Assembly (NCBI GenBank): GCA_964534315.1
Contig: CAZHOV010000008.1
Location: forward strand, 3,627 to 67,626
Source of the DNA: CAZHOV01 sp964534315
GTDB lineage: Bacteria > Bacteroidota > Bacteroidia > Chitinophagales > Saprospiraceae
Direction: 5' to 3'
Length of the DNA stretch: 64,000 nt
A program made the translations under genes and the position numbers. The notes under the pieces were generated by a model, which saw only the letters and a program-made list of their open reading frames with translations, was not told the origin of the DNA and searched no databases. This document shows, piece by piece, positions 53,872 to 62,159 of this stretch. Within the stretch, counting starts at the first letter, position 1. Each line of letters begins with the position of its first letter.

Positions 53872-56319
53872 TTATGAATTGACTTTACGAGTGGTTTTCG
53901 TATGTTTCTTTTTTTGTCCGTTTGATAATGGTTTTAGTTGCTCCGGAATTTTTACCGTTATGCGTAGCGCTTTGAGCCCCTGAACACCCTGCATATTTTC
54001 CAATACCAAGTCTTCAATATCGTCAGTGATCAAATCACGGGATTTAAGATACTCAATATACTCGAGATATTCGCTTCGATCTTGCTCGTCTCCATAAACG
54101 ATTGCCACTTTTCCGGAAACGGTAAGACGTTCATCAGTCCCTTTAATATATGCTTTATCGATACGTTTTTTGATAATAGCATATCGAATATTGTAAGCTC
54201 CGTCTACATCAAATTGTTTCTCGTCCATCCGGAAGCGTATTGAAAGAGGCGTACTATGCACGAGAATTAATTGAGCCGTAGTCAGCGGAACAGGTAATTG
54301 GGGTGTTTGTTCAGCAACAATCTTTGTAATTTCACACATGGCAATGAGTTGCCAGAGTCTTAAGTTTTTCAGGTAAATGAAGTTGAATTCTTCATTTTTG
54401 AGTAAAGACTGCCCTGTATAAATATCATATTCTACTCCGTCCGTTTTGTATTTTTCGAAATAATGCGGCAGGATTTCTTGGCTTTCGATTTCCTGTTGTT
54501 CCAAATAATCACTGATCACATCGTTGATGATGGCGACGCTATCCTCATAGTCTTTTCGCTTGCGGTAAACCGAAAGCAGGGTCGGATCGAGGTAGTCGTA
54601 ATAAGTTTTAATAAAGGGCTCCATTTCCCGATCTTTCTTTTGAATCTGATCGAAGAGCGAATGGATTTCTCGTTTTATAAATTCCAGAATGCGATACTCG
54701 TCGTTGGAGTTGATACCGACTTTTAGTTTACTGATTTCGGTATTGACTTTTAAAATATAGTGGTCGATAATCGGGAATTGCATTTTTTTATTAGCTGTCT
54801 CAAGCACTTTTAGGGCTTGCTGAAGATTATCGATCAGGTCTGCCTGGATAGCTTCATTTCGAATAGTGGAGGATCGAACGATATCTGCCTGCCCATAGAG
54901 CGGGTAGACATCTTCAAAGACAATATTCTTTATCTTGGCATTGGAGCCCTTTTCCTCTCTTTTTTGCAGGAGTTCGAAAGCAGCTTCTATAAACTTCCAT
55001 TCTACACTGGAGTGTAAGGCGGTGTATTCCTCTCTGATGATCACTTCAATCTGGTTATCGATCTCATCGCGGCTTCGCTCAAGCGCCGTTCTAAAAAGCG
55101 GAGTAATTTCCTGTAGCTTTAAGACGGTAAGGCTGTTTAATTGGTAGGGCTTTTTCGCGCCCACTTCCAGCAGGCCGACAACCTGATTATTCTGATTTTT
55201 TAAGGGAGCAATAGCTATTGATTGGATACCTTCCTCCAGTAATCCCTTTTCCAGCAAGGTAGGGGGAGAAATATGGTTGATATCTTCAATGGTAAACACT
55301 TCGCCCAACTTGCAGGCAGTCTCATAAATAGAGCCCTTAAATTTAGGGTCGAGCAGATTGGAATAGCGATCCGCCAGAAAGTAGTGCCTGATCTTATATT
55401 TATGGGCAACCATATTTTCAATAGGATAATCGATAGCGGTGACACCCAGTCTGAGATCGTGGATGTGAAAATAGGGACGGAGGTGTTCCTCAAGTTTTTG
55501 AATATTCTCAGGCGATACGATGGCGTCGCGGTCTAGCAGCGCGTGTTTAAGTCTCGATAGTGTTTCTTCTTCGGTAATGTCAATGAGGTTAACGATGACC
55601 ATGCCCTGGAATTCAAAATTTGCGGGGGGGATATACTCCAGCCAGGTATCCAGGTCATAGATATTACTCAAAAGGCTGTTGATCTGTTCTTGAGAGATGG
55701 CCTTGAGCGGTTTAAGCTTTTTGATATCGACAAACTCGATATTGAGTTCAGACTTATAGTGTTTTTCAACCATGCCGCTATCCGAAAAGACGGTGAATAT
55801 AAAAGGTTCCTTGACTCTTATATTTTGGCCGTAGAACTTGTTCAGAATGAGGGCACAGGCTTTTACGATAGTCCCGGCAATCACCATAGCTGGTGATTTA
55901 TCGATGCAAAACTGCAGATTCCCGCTTCTCATCAGTTCCTTTAATTTGGGAGTATGGTAAAAACCTTCCATGTTGAAGGGAAGAGAAGCTCTTGCAAGTT
56001 GTGTTTCGCGAATCCCGGGCGGGAACAAGGCGGACATTAAAAGATCGACAAACGGTTTTTTCTCTTTTAAGAGCGACATATCCTCAATGGGAGCCTGAAA
56101 TTCAAGGGCATTATCCAATTCTTTAACAATACTTTTAGCAAGGTTAGCAATGCCCAGGTCATCGCTTGCAACCCGTTTTTTCCAATACTGAATAAGGGGT
56201 ACAAAGCTCAACTTTTTGCGAAAGGGAAAATTTTCAAACCCCAATAACTTCTTAGTCTCTTTTTCGAAAAAGGTATCAATAGATTTGGCATCTACGATTG
56301 GTTCGGGTTGATTGGCCAT
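53872..56319 (-). CDS. GAF-domain protein, partner of the HD-Pycsar-effector gene
   Basis: 815 residues, no signal peptide and no membrane helix, so cytoplasmic. A GAF domain lies at about 290-430 (region around VFTIEDINHISP and SIAIAPLKNQNNQVVGLLEVG). Residues 1-290 and 440-815 are largely helical and lack a motif I can name; the C-terminal part includes LTVSGKVAIVYGDEQDR, a beta-rich segment. There is no kinase, cyclase or diguanylate cyclase signature. Its stop is 1 bp before the HD-Pycsar start, implying a stoichiometric pair. It probably senses a small molecule or nucleotide and controls its partner. Similar GAF proteins occur in other Bacteroidota, uncharacterised. Confidence 0.75.
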   Translation of the reverse strand: MANQPEPIVDAKSIDTFFEKETKKLLGFENFPFRKKLSFVPLIQYWKKRVASDDLGIANLAKSIVKELDNALEFQAPIEDMSLLKEKKPFVDLLMSALFPPGIRETQLARASLPFNMEGFYHTPKLKELMRSGNLQFCIDKSPAMVIAGTIVKACALILNKFYGQNIRVKEPFIFTVFSDSGMVEKHYKSELNIEFVDIKKLKPLKAISQEQINSLLSNIYDLDTWLEYIPPANFEFQGMVIVNLIDITEEETLSRLKHALLDRDAIVSPENIQKLEEHLRPYFHIHDLRLGVTAIDYPIENMVAHKYKIRHYFLADRYSNLLDPKFKGSIYETACKLGEVFTIEDINHISPPTLLEKGLLEEGIQSIAIAPLKNQNNQVVGLLEVGAKKPYQLNSLTVLKLQEITPLFRTALERSRDEIDNQIEVIIREEYTALHSSVEWKFIEAAFELLQKREEKGSNAKIKNIVFEDVYPLYGQADIVRSSTIRNEAIQADLIDNLQQALKVLETANKKMQFPIIDHYILKVNTEISKLKVGINSNDEYRILEFIKREIHSLFDQIQKKDREMEPFIKTYYDYLDPTLLSVYRKRKDYEDSVAIINDVISDYLEQQEIESQEILPHYFEKYKTDGVEYDIYTGQSLLKNEEFNFIYLKNLRLWQLIAMCEITKIVAEQTPQLPVPLTTAQLILVHSTPLSIRFRMDEKQFDVDGAYNIRYAIIKKRIDKAYIKGTDERLTVSGKVAIVYGDEQDRSEYLEYIEYLKSRDLITDDIEDLVLENMQGVQGLKALRITVKIPEQLKPLSNGQKKKHTKTTRKVNS

Positions 56320-56425
56320 ATTTCTTTTTTATTACTAAACTGTTATTGTAACCATAAAGATCACAAAATCAGTTCCGTTTATCTGAAAATCAGCAAGTTT
56401 TATCTATTAATGGTTTTTGTCCAGG

Positions 56426-59400
56426 CTAGAAGGCGAATCCCAGACGGATCATCAGCCGTTCATCTTCATCTGAAACAAAAAAGTCGCCAAGAATAACGAA
56501 GTAGTCGATTGGCGCAATCCAGACTCCTCCGCCATAGCCATAATGCCAGGTATCTGAGTCTTCTTCATTCAACCAAACTCTTCCGTAATCAAACCCTCCG
56601 GTTAAACCAAAGGAAAAGGGTAGGAAGTTATTTTCCGTACTAAATAGCTTGAGCCGGAGGTCTGTTTGGTGAAAGAAGGAGGTTTTTCCGTAAAATCGCT
56701 GTGCTCTGAATCCTCTTAGGTTGCTATTCCCTCCCAGCCGTGGAGCCTGAAAAAATTCGAAGCTATTGGAAGCGCCGATATTGTGCCCGACGCCGATCCG
56801 GGTAGCAAAAATGAGCACTTCGTTGGGGGTTAGGTTTTGATAAATTGATAAAGCGCTGCGCAACCCGGTAAATTGCCTGTCGGTTTCCTCCAGGTTCGCC
56901 CTCCAGGCAAGGGAGGATTCAAATTTGATACCTCGTGAAGGGATTTGAGGGCTGTTCACGTTGTCATAATTAAACTCCAGGCTCAATCCCCCATAATAAT
57001 TCGTATCGAAGACCCGGTTGGGGACATTCGCATCTTCAGAACTGATAAACCTGCCAGGCGTATCTTCAATAATCACTCTTTCAAAAAGGGGAGAGAGTGA
57101 TAGATGCCCTACGTCACCAATAAGCCGCCTTCTGATGGCCGGATAAACCCCGATCAGTTGCTGCCGGATGCGGTTAAAGTCAAAGTTGTCAGGCATGGTG
57201 TTTTGGGTTTCATTGCCTAATCCAAAGTAGTTGATCACAAATTTGGGGCCCTGAAAATGCGCATCTAGTAAAAGATCCCAGGATTTGATAGCAGTTATAA
57301 ACTCTCCGGAATAGCGAAAGTCATAAGCTCCGGTGGCAAAGGCATACTGACCGCTAATGGTATGAGAATTGGCATAAGGAACCTTCTTAAACTTGTAATT
57401 GACAAACTTCACCTGACCACCTAAAAACAATCCGTCATCGGGGTTAAAACCGATCAATGGAAAGGGCATGGCAAAGTTGTATTCATGATAAAAATCCCTA
57501 CGGTGGTACTGATTGAGCTCGCTGCGTTTAGAGGTCTTATCTTTAGCTTCTTTCCCCAAAATTAATTCATTTTCGTCAGGCGTATCATAGATCTTGGTTT
57601 TTTTTGACCAACCCGACACATGCGAACGGTCTTCAAAAAAGTCTTCTCCCTCTCCACCGATCGCTCTGATGAGGATGCCTTTATCGACTTCTCCTGAAAT
57701 TTCGAACCGATCATCATCCTCTAGACCAAACAAGCGGATTTCCTTAGTCTCTTTGGTAAAGAAACGTCGTTCGTAAGTTTTATTTTCAATTTTTCCTTTT
57801 TTATCCGACATGTCGTAAACACTCACTACGGTTTCTTCATTATTAAGTCTTTCAACCTTGAACAATTCCCGGTCGTTGGTACCGACGATCTCCACTGCTT
57901 TTGCCAGGTTTTCATAATGTTTACGGGCAGTTTCTACAAGGTGGTCCCGGCGGTATTTCAGCGTTTTACGGATATGGTCGGTACTTTTGTGCTGTTGTAA
58001 TTGCTTGGGCCAAAGGGCAAGTGCTTTTTCAATACTTTCGTCGGTGAGGTTTTTTTGAATAAATTCGGCTTCCTGCTTCCATTTTTCCCAGGGCAACTTA
58101 TTTAAAAAGGTGCGGTCAAGCCGCCTGCCATTGTAGGTGGACCATTTGATATTGCCTATTTCAGGCTTGTAGGTCCGGAGTTGTTTGAGGAAAGGCATAG
58201 TCAGGCGGGCGATTCCGGAAATGGCCCCATCATACCGGCAAAATGTTTGGTCGCGATCTCTTGGAATAGGCCGGTATACAATACTATCGTCGTTGATCTC
58301 AAATTCAGCCCACCGCCACTGATCGTCATGCCGGTCCCAGTCGCCGATGACCAAGTCAAATAAGCGAGAACGGGCTACCCAGGATTGATCGGGGATATGC
58401 TTGGTGTTTTTGTGCATTTCCTCAATTACATCGAGAGTACTGTGAAAATCATCTCCGCCTCCGAAGCTAGGATAACCCTTCCAATCGCCGTTGGGGCGTT
58501 CTTCCAGCATATAGACTTCTCCCCCATAGGCGTCGTTATGTCCTGTCAGGGCAGGCTGCCGGGGTATGTAATAGAGTTCTGGATTGGTATGATAAACATT
58601 AACGGCATCAGCAAGCGGTGGTAGCGCGATTGCTGCAAAAGGATGGGCCGACATAAAATTATCTTCAAAAATCTCTTTGGCGGTCGTAATTTTATTGAAC
58701 GGGTAGGGAATCGCTCTGGAAGCATCCTTAGTCATAGAGCGCATAACGAACTGACGCTCCTGCGGGTCTTCTAGACGCAGGGAATTAGTTTGCCCCCCAC
58801 CTCCACGCTTAACAACAGACATGCCGCCCGCAAAATCATCCAAATCCAACACTTCAAATGCATATTTAGGCTCGTAGATGTCCCGGTGTAACTTACCCTG
58901 AATCAACTTAAGAAAGGGGCCTTTTTTAACAAATTTACGGTCTGTAACAAAAGTGTCTACAGTTGATTTTCGCTCTTCATATTGGGTAAACTGTTCCGGA
59001 TCGAGGTCTTCAGCACGGGGTAGTTCCCCCTTTATTTTTTTCCTGAATACGACCTCCCCTTGCGGATAATCTTCATTGGCTGCCCAAAATTGCAACCAGA
59101 CCGAGCCATCTTCATAAAAGTCCAGCTGAGAAAACCCTTTCTTTCCGTAGGCAAACTGCGATCCTTTTCCTAACCGTACGGGATTATTTTTCGAGCCTGC
59201 TCCGCTGACGATAAAATGCTGGCTGTCGCGAACGATGTATTGTAGGTTATGCTCATGGCCGGATACAAAGATGAATTTGCCGTTTTTGCGCGTACTGCCC
59301 AGTAATTTTGTTCGCATCTCCTTGTAAAGCGGATTAGCCAGGTCTTGTCGAAGACCCACTACCGATCGAATGAATGCGGCCGTCGTTCCCAGACCGGGCA

Positions 59401-60196
59401 ACGGAATGTATAGATTGTCTTCCAACTCGGTTAAGGGGAAAACGTGTTGTTTAAAGGTGAAAGCACCGCCGTGGGGGCCATAAGAATACATGGGGTGATG
59501 GACAGCGACTACAATGTTTTTACTTCGGTGTTTACGGACTAGTTCTTCGAACAAGAAATTGGCATATTCTCTTGTTTTTGCTTCGCAGCCGTAGTTGATA
59601 TCGGGGTCTTTATCCCAATCCATCAGCCACCATTGGGTGTTAAAGGCGATAACCACGAGGTCGTCCGTAAGTTCTTCGACTTCAGGACCGGAGCAACCAT
59701 CATCGGGGATGAAATAATCCATGTCTTCGTCCCGGTATTTATCCATGTATTCCTCCACGAATTCTTCCTGACGTTTTACTCCTTTGGTTTTGTAGTACCA
59801 AGTATCATGATTGCCGGGGACAAAGATGGGACGTCCCTCAAAGTCTTTGACAATTTCCAATTGGTTTAGTAGTTTTCTTTCTGCTTCTGCTCGGACTTCC
59901 TTTTCACCCTTAGGCGGCATTCCTCCCGGATAGATATTGTCGCCCAGAAAAAGAACAGAACTGTTCTCTCCTGCTTCTTTCAGTTTTTTATCCAGCAATT
60001 GAAGGGGCAAAGTAGGTGTTTCCGAATTCCCCGCATCTCCGATCAGAAACATCGTGTGCACTTTTTTTAAGCCAGGATTTGGTTGTAGGGTTTCCCATTG
60101 CTTTTGGTCCTTTTGATAATTGAGCTTATAATTGGCACAAGAGCTCAACAGCAGGCTTGCTATAAGGATGAATGAAAAAAGATATAAGCGTTTCAT
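56426..60196 (-). CDS. Lipoprotein fusing metallophosphatase, central domain and BamA-type barrel
   Basis: 1256 residues from ATG 60196. Lipobox LLLSSC (Cys near residue 20). Residues about 40-340 are a purple-acid-type metallophosphatase: FLIGDAGNSE, LFLGDNIYPGG, VPGNHDTWYY, VAVHHPMYSYG and SGHEHNLQYI give the metal ligands. The central part (about 430-850) has LVIGDWDRHDDQWRWAEF, reminiscent of the D-x-D-R-H catalytic loop of HipA/Fam20/CotH-like atypical kinases, but that is inference. Residues about 900-1256 form a surface-antigen (BamA/Omp85) barrel ending in LMIRLGFAF, with a terminal Phe as required for barrel insertion. The upstream in-frame extension to 60262 covers the terminator and is not used. 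Confidence 0.85.
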   Translation of the reverse strand: MKRLYLFSFILIASLLLSSCANYKLNYQKDQKQWETLQPNPGLKKVHTMFLIGDAGNSETPTLPLQLLDKKLKEAGENSSVLFLGDNIYPGGMPPKGEKEVRAEAERKLLNQLEIVKDFEGRPIFVPGNHDTWYYKTKGVKRQEEFVEEYMDKYRDEDMDYFIPDDGCSGPEVEELTDDLVVIAFNTQWWLMDWDKDPDINYGCEAKTREYANFLFEELVRKHRSKNIVVAVHHPMYSYGPHGGAFTFKQHVFPLTELEDNLYIPLPGLGTTAAFIRSVVGLRQDLANPLYKEMRTKLLGSTRKNGKFIFVSGHEHNLQYIVRDSQHFIVSGAGSKNNPVRLGKGSQFAYGKKGFSQLDFYEDGSVWLQFWAANEDYPQGEVVFRKKIKGELPRAEDLDPEQFTQYEERKSTVDTFVTDRKFVKKGPFLKLIQGKLHRDIYEPKYAFEVLDLDDFAGGMSVVKRGGGGQTNSLRLEDPQERQFVMRSMTKDASRAIPYPFNKITTAKEIFEDNFMSAHPFAAIALPPLADAVNVYHTNPELYYIPRQPALTGHNDAYGGEVYMLEERPNGDWKGYPSFGGGDDFHSTLDVIEEMHKNTKHIPDQSWVARSRLFDLVIGDWDRHDDQWRWAEFEINDDSIVYRPIPRDRDQTFCRYDGAISGIARLTMPFLKQLRTYKPEIGNIKWSTYNGRRLDRTFLNKLPWEKWKQEAEFIQKNLTDESIEKALALWPKQLQQHKSTDHIRKTLKYRRDHLVETARKHYENLAKAVEIVGTNDRELFKVERLNNEETVVSVYDMSDKKGKIENKTYERRFFTKETKEIRLFGLEDDDRFEISGEVDKGILIRAIGGEGEDFFEDRSHVSGWSKKTKIYDTPDENELILGKEAKDKTSKRSELNQYHRRDFYHEYNFAMPFPLIGFNPDDGLFLGGQVKFVNYKFKKVPYANSHTISGQYAFATGAYDFRYSGEFITAIKSWDLLLDAHFQGPKFVINYFGLGNETQNTMPDNFDFNRIRQQLIGVYPAIRRRLIGDVGHLSLSPLFERVIIEDTPGRFISSEDANVPNRVFDTNYYGGLSLEFNYDNVNSPQIPSRGIKFESSLAWRANLEETDRQFTGLRSALSIYQNLTPNEVLIFATRIGVGHNIGASNSFEFFQAPRLGGNSNLRGFRAQRFYGKTSFFHQTDLRLKLFSTENNFLPFSFGLTGGFDYGRVWLNEEDSDTWHYGYGGGVWIAPIDYFVILGDFFVSDEDERLMIRLGFAF

Positions 60197-60248
60197 ATGT
60201 TTGATTCGGTATTTAAAAATAGATATAGTAAATGAAATTACTAAAAAA

Positions 60249-60290
60249 TAAAAAGAGGTCAAAGTCCGATCGGACTTTGACCTCTTTTTA
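60249..60290 (-). terminator. 42-bp perfect palindrome, terminator after sucB
   Basis: A perfect loopless palindrome with the core AGGTCAAAGTCCGATCGG and T/A-rich ends, 20 bp beyond the sucB stop. On the minus strand the second arm ends in TTTTTA, fitting intrinsic termination. It stands ahead of the metallophosphatase-barrel gene. Confidence 0.8.
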
Positions 60291-60309
60291 GAATTAATAT
60301 ATAAAACGA

Positions 60310-61605
60310 TTAAAGGTCCATCAGCAGTAGGGTCGGATCTTCCAACAGTCGTTTTACTTTTACGAGGAAGGTTACTGAAGAACTTCCGTCGATCACCCGG
60401 TGGTCGTAAGAAAGGGCTACATACATCATCGGCCGAATCTGCACTTCTCCGTCAACGGCTACGGGCCGTTGAACAATATTGTGCATGCCCAGGATAGCCG
60501 ATTGCGGCTCGTTGATAATGGGGGTGCTCAAGAGGGAGCCGAACACACCGCCATTGGTAATGGTAAAGGTACCGCCTTGCATTTCTTCAAGCGAAAGCGT
60601 GCCTTCCCGGGCTTTGGTAGAGAGTTCTTTGATCTTGTATTCGATATCGTGAAACTTAAGGGATTCCACATTGTGCACAGGAGGTACTACTAGTCCATTG
60701 GGTGTGGAGATGGCGATAGAGATATCTACATAATCGTGATAGACCAATTCTTTTTCGTCGACTAGCTGGGCATTCACTTGTGGCATTTCCATTAATACTT
60801 TTGCACAGGCTTTGGCAAAAAGAGACATAAAGCCCAGTTTGATACCATACTTTTCAACAAATTGCTCCTGGTATTTCTTGCGCAGTTTCATGACTTCAGA
60901 GAGATCGATCTCGTTGAATGTGGTCAGCATGGCCGTGCTGTTCTTGGCAGAAACCAAGCGAGTGGCGATGGTCCTGCGCATACGTGACATTCGTTCGGTA
61001 CGAGTATTCCGGCTAAAAGAAGCCGCATTGGAAGGCGTGTAAGAAGGTGTTTCTTCTTTTTTCGACTTTTCCTTTTTAGATTCTTCTTTAGCGGTTTCTT
61101 TGGGCTCGGGAGCGGATTCTTTCGCTTCAATTGCTTGAAGTACATCACCTTTTGTGATGCGGCCATCTTTGCCGGTACCTTCGATTTGGTCGGCATCAAG
61201 GTCATTTTCCCTGATCATCTTAGCAGCAGCGGGAGACGGGGTTCCTTTGGCGTAGGAGGCGTCATTACCAGCGGGAGCGGAAGCTTCTTTTTTCTCTTCT
61301 TTGGGAGCTGAGGCTTCCGTGTTACCGCCATCTGATTTAGAAGAAGAGCCATTATCGCTTTGAGATACGCTCGTGTCGATTTTAGCGACCAAGGCACCAA
61401 TTTCCAGATCGTCGCCTTCTTCAGCTACATAGATTAATTTTCCTGCCGCTTCAGCAGGAAATTCAAGCGTTGCTTTATCGGATTCGAACTCGCAAATAGG
61501 TTCGTCGAGTTCTACATATTCACCATTTTCTTTTAACCATTGGGCCAGTGTAACTTCTGTTACGGACTCTCCAATAGTGGGTACTTTCATTTCAACTATA
61601 CTCAT
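60310..61605 (-). CDS. sucB: 2-oxoglutarate dehydrogenase E2 (dihydrolipoyl succinyltransferase)
   Basis: 431 residues. The lipoyl domain (1-80) carries the modified Lys K44 in FESDKATLEFPAEA. An Ala/Lys/Glu-rich linker follows, then the E3-binding domain (SPAAAKMIRENDLDADQIEG, about 127-165), another linker, and the catalytic acyltransferase domain (about 205-431) with the active site YDHRVIDG (H402, D406). SYDHR-V-I-D-G-SS and TFTITNGGVFGSLLSTPIIN favour the succinyl over the acetyl transferase. It transfers succinyl to CoA in the TCA cycle. The E1 gene (sucA), usually adjacent upstream, is not in this window; instead the palindrome repeats and a T9SS gene are upstream. Confidence 0.96.
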   Translation of the reverse strand: MSIVEMKVPTIGESVTEVTLAQWLKENGEYVELDEPICEFESDKATLEFPAEAAGKLIYVAEEGDDLEIGALVAKIDTSVSQSDNGSSSKSDGGNTEASAPKEEKKEASAPAGNDASYAKGTPSPAAAKMIRENDLDADQIEGTGKDGRITKGDVLQAIEAKESAPEPKETAKEESKKEKSKKEETPSYTPSNAASFSRNTRTERMSRMRRTIATRLVSAKNSTAMLTTFNEIDLSEVMKLRKKYQEQFVEKYGIKLGFMSLFAKACAKVLMEMPQVNAQLVDEKELVYHDYVDISIAISTPNGLVVPPVHNVESLKFHDIEYKIKELSTKAREGTLSLEEMQGGTFTITNGGVFGSLLSTPIINEPQSAILGMHNIVQRPVAVDGEVQIRPMMYVALSYDHRVIDGSSSVTFLVKVKRLLEDPTLLLMDL

Positions 61606-61838
61606 GTTTGAAAATTTATCAAGAAAAAAATTGAAGATAAAAGATAACGGGTTAAGTAAAAAGAGTTAAGGAATAAAGTTCGGATACTTGAGTTAAATTC
61701 TAACCATTATTCTCCAATTTTTTACCCTTTTCCTAATTCAGGAACAAAAGTAAGCTGAAAAAGATGAAAAACAAAGTAAAGTTGTTGAGTGGGGATGGCT
61801 CAAATACTTTTGAGCCATCCCCCAAGGACTTTTTTATT

Positions 61839-61896
61839 TTGAGAGAGCTGTTTTTATAAAAAAATTGCAATTTTTTTATAAAAACAGCTCTCTCAA
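61839..61896. repeat. 58-bp perfect palindrome (tandem element 1)
   Basis: Loopless, with perfect 29-base arms reading TTGAGAGAGCTGTTTTTA, then AT-rich to the centre TTG/CAA. It is followed by GAAATTTTGGTGGCTCGTAA and TGTTATGAGACAC, the same sequence that follows element 2 at 62056-62108. It lies in the spacer upstream of sucB. Confidence 0.9.
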
Positions 61897-62055
61897 GAAA
61901 GAAATTTTGGTGGCTCGTAATGCCAAAGATGTTATGAGACACTCTCAGAGTGTTCATTATAGTTTAGGAGGTATTTTTTTGAAAAAAGAATAACCCTACA
62001 TTATATGGTAAGGGCGAAATGCTCAATTAGAAAGGTTGCCCTTTATTATATTTTG

Positions 62056-62108
62056 GGAGGTCTGTTTTTATTAAAAAATTTAAAATTTTTTAATAAAAAC
62101 AGACCTCC
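62056..62108. repeat. 53-bp perfect palindrome (tandem element 2)
   Basis: Arms of 26 bases around one central A, starting GGAGGTCTGTTTTTATT. The arm bases that differ from element 1 (GAGCTG versus GGTCTG) are changed on both sides, so pairing is kept. It is followed by GAAATTTTGGTGGCTCGTAA. It lies 50 bp beyond the stop of the T9SS gene at 62160, so it probably ends that transcript. Confidence 0.9.
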
Positions 62109-62159
62109 TGAAGAAGAAATTTTGGTGGCTCGTAACACCAAAGGTGTTATGAGACACCC

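Larger units (their letters stand above)
61606..62159. repeat. Duplicated structured spacer between sucB and T9SS gene
   Basis: No gene here. The spacer holds two units about 215 bp apart, each of a giant hairpin plus a conserved 50-base tail containing a second small hairpin (AACACC...GGTGTT in unit 2, degenerate in unit 1). The unit nearest the T9SS gene is the better conserved. No promoter could be assigned to sucB. Confidence 0.7.

Noticed and set aside
52710..56319. Complete Pycsar anti-phage system
   Set aside because: The effector-like domain is present but no nucleotide cyclase is visible in either gene, so I report it only as a Pycsar-related pair.
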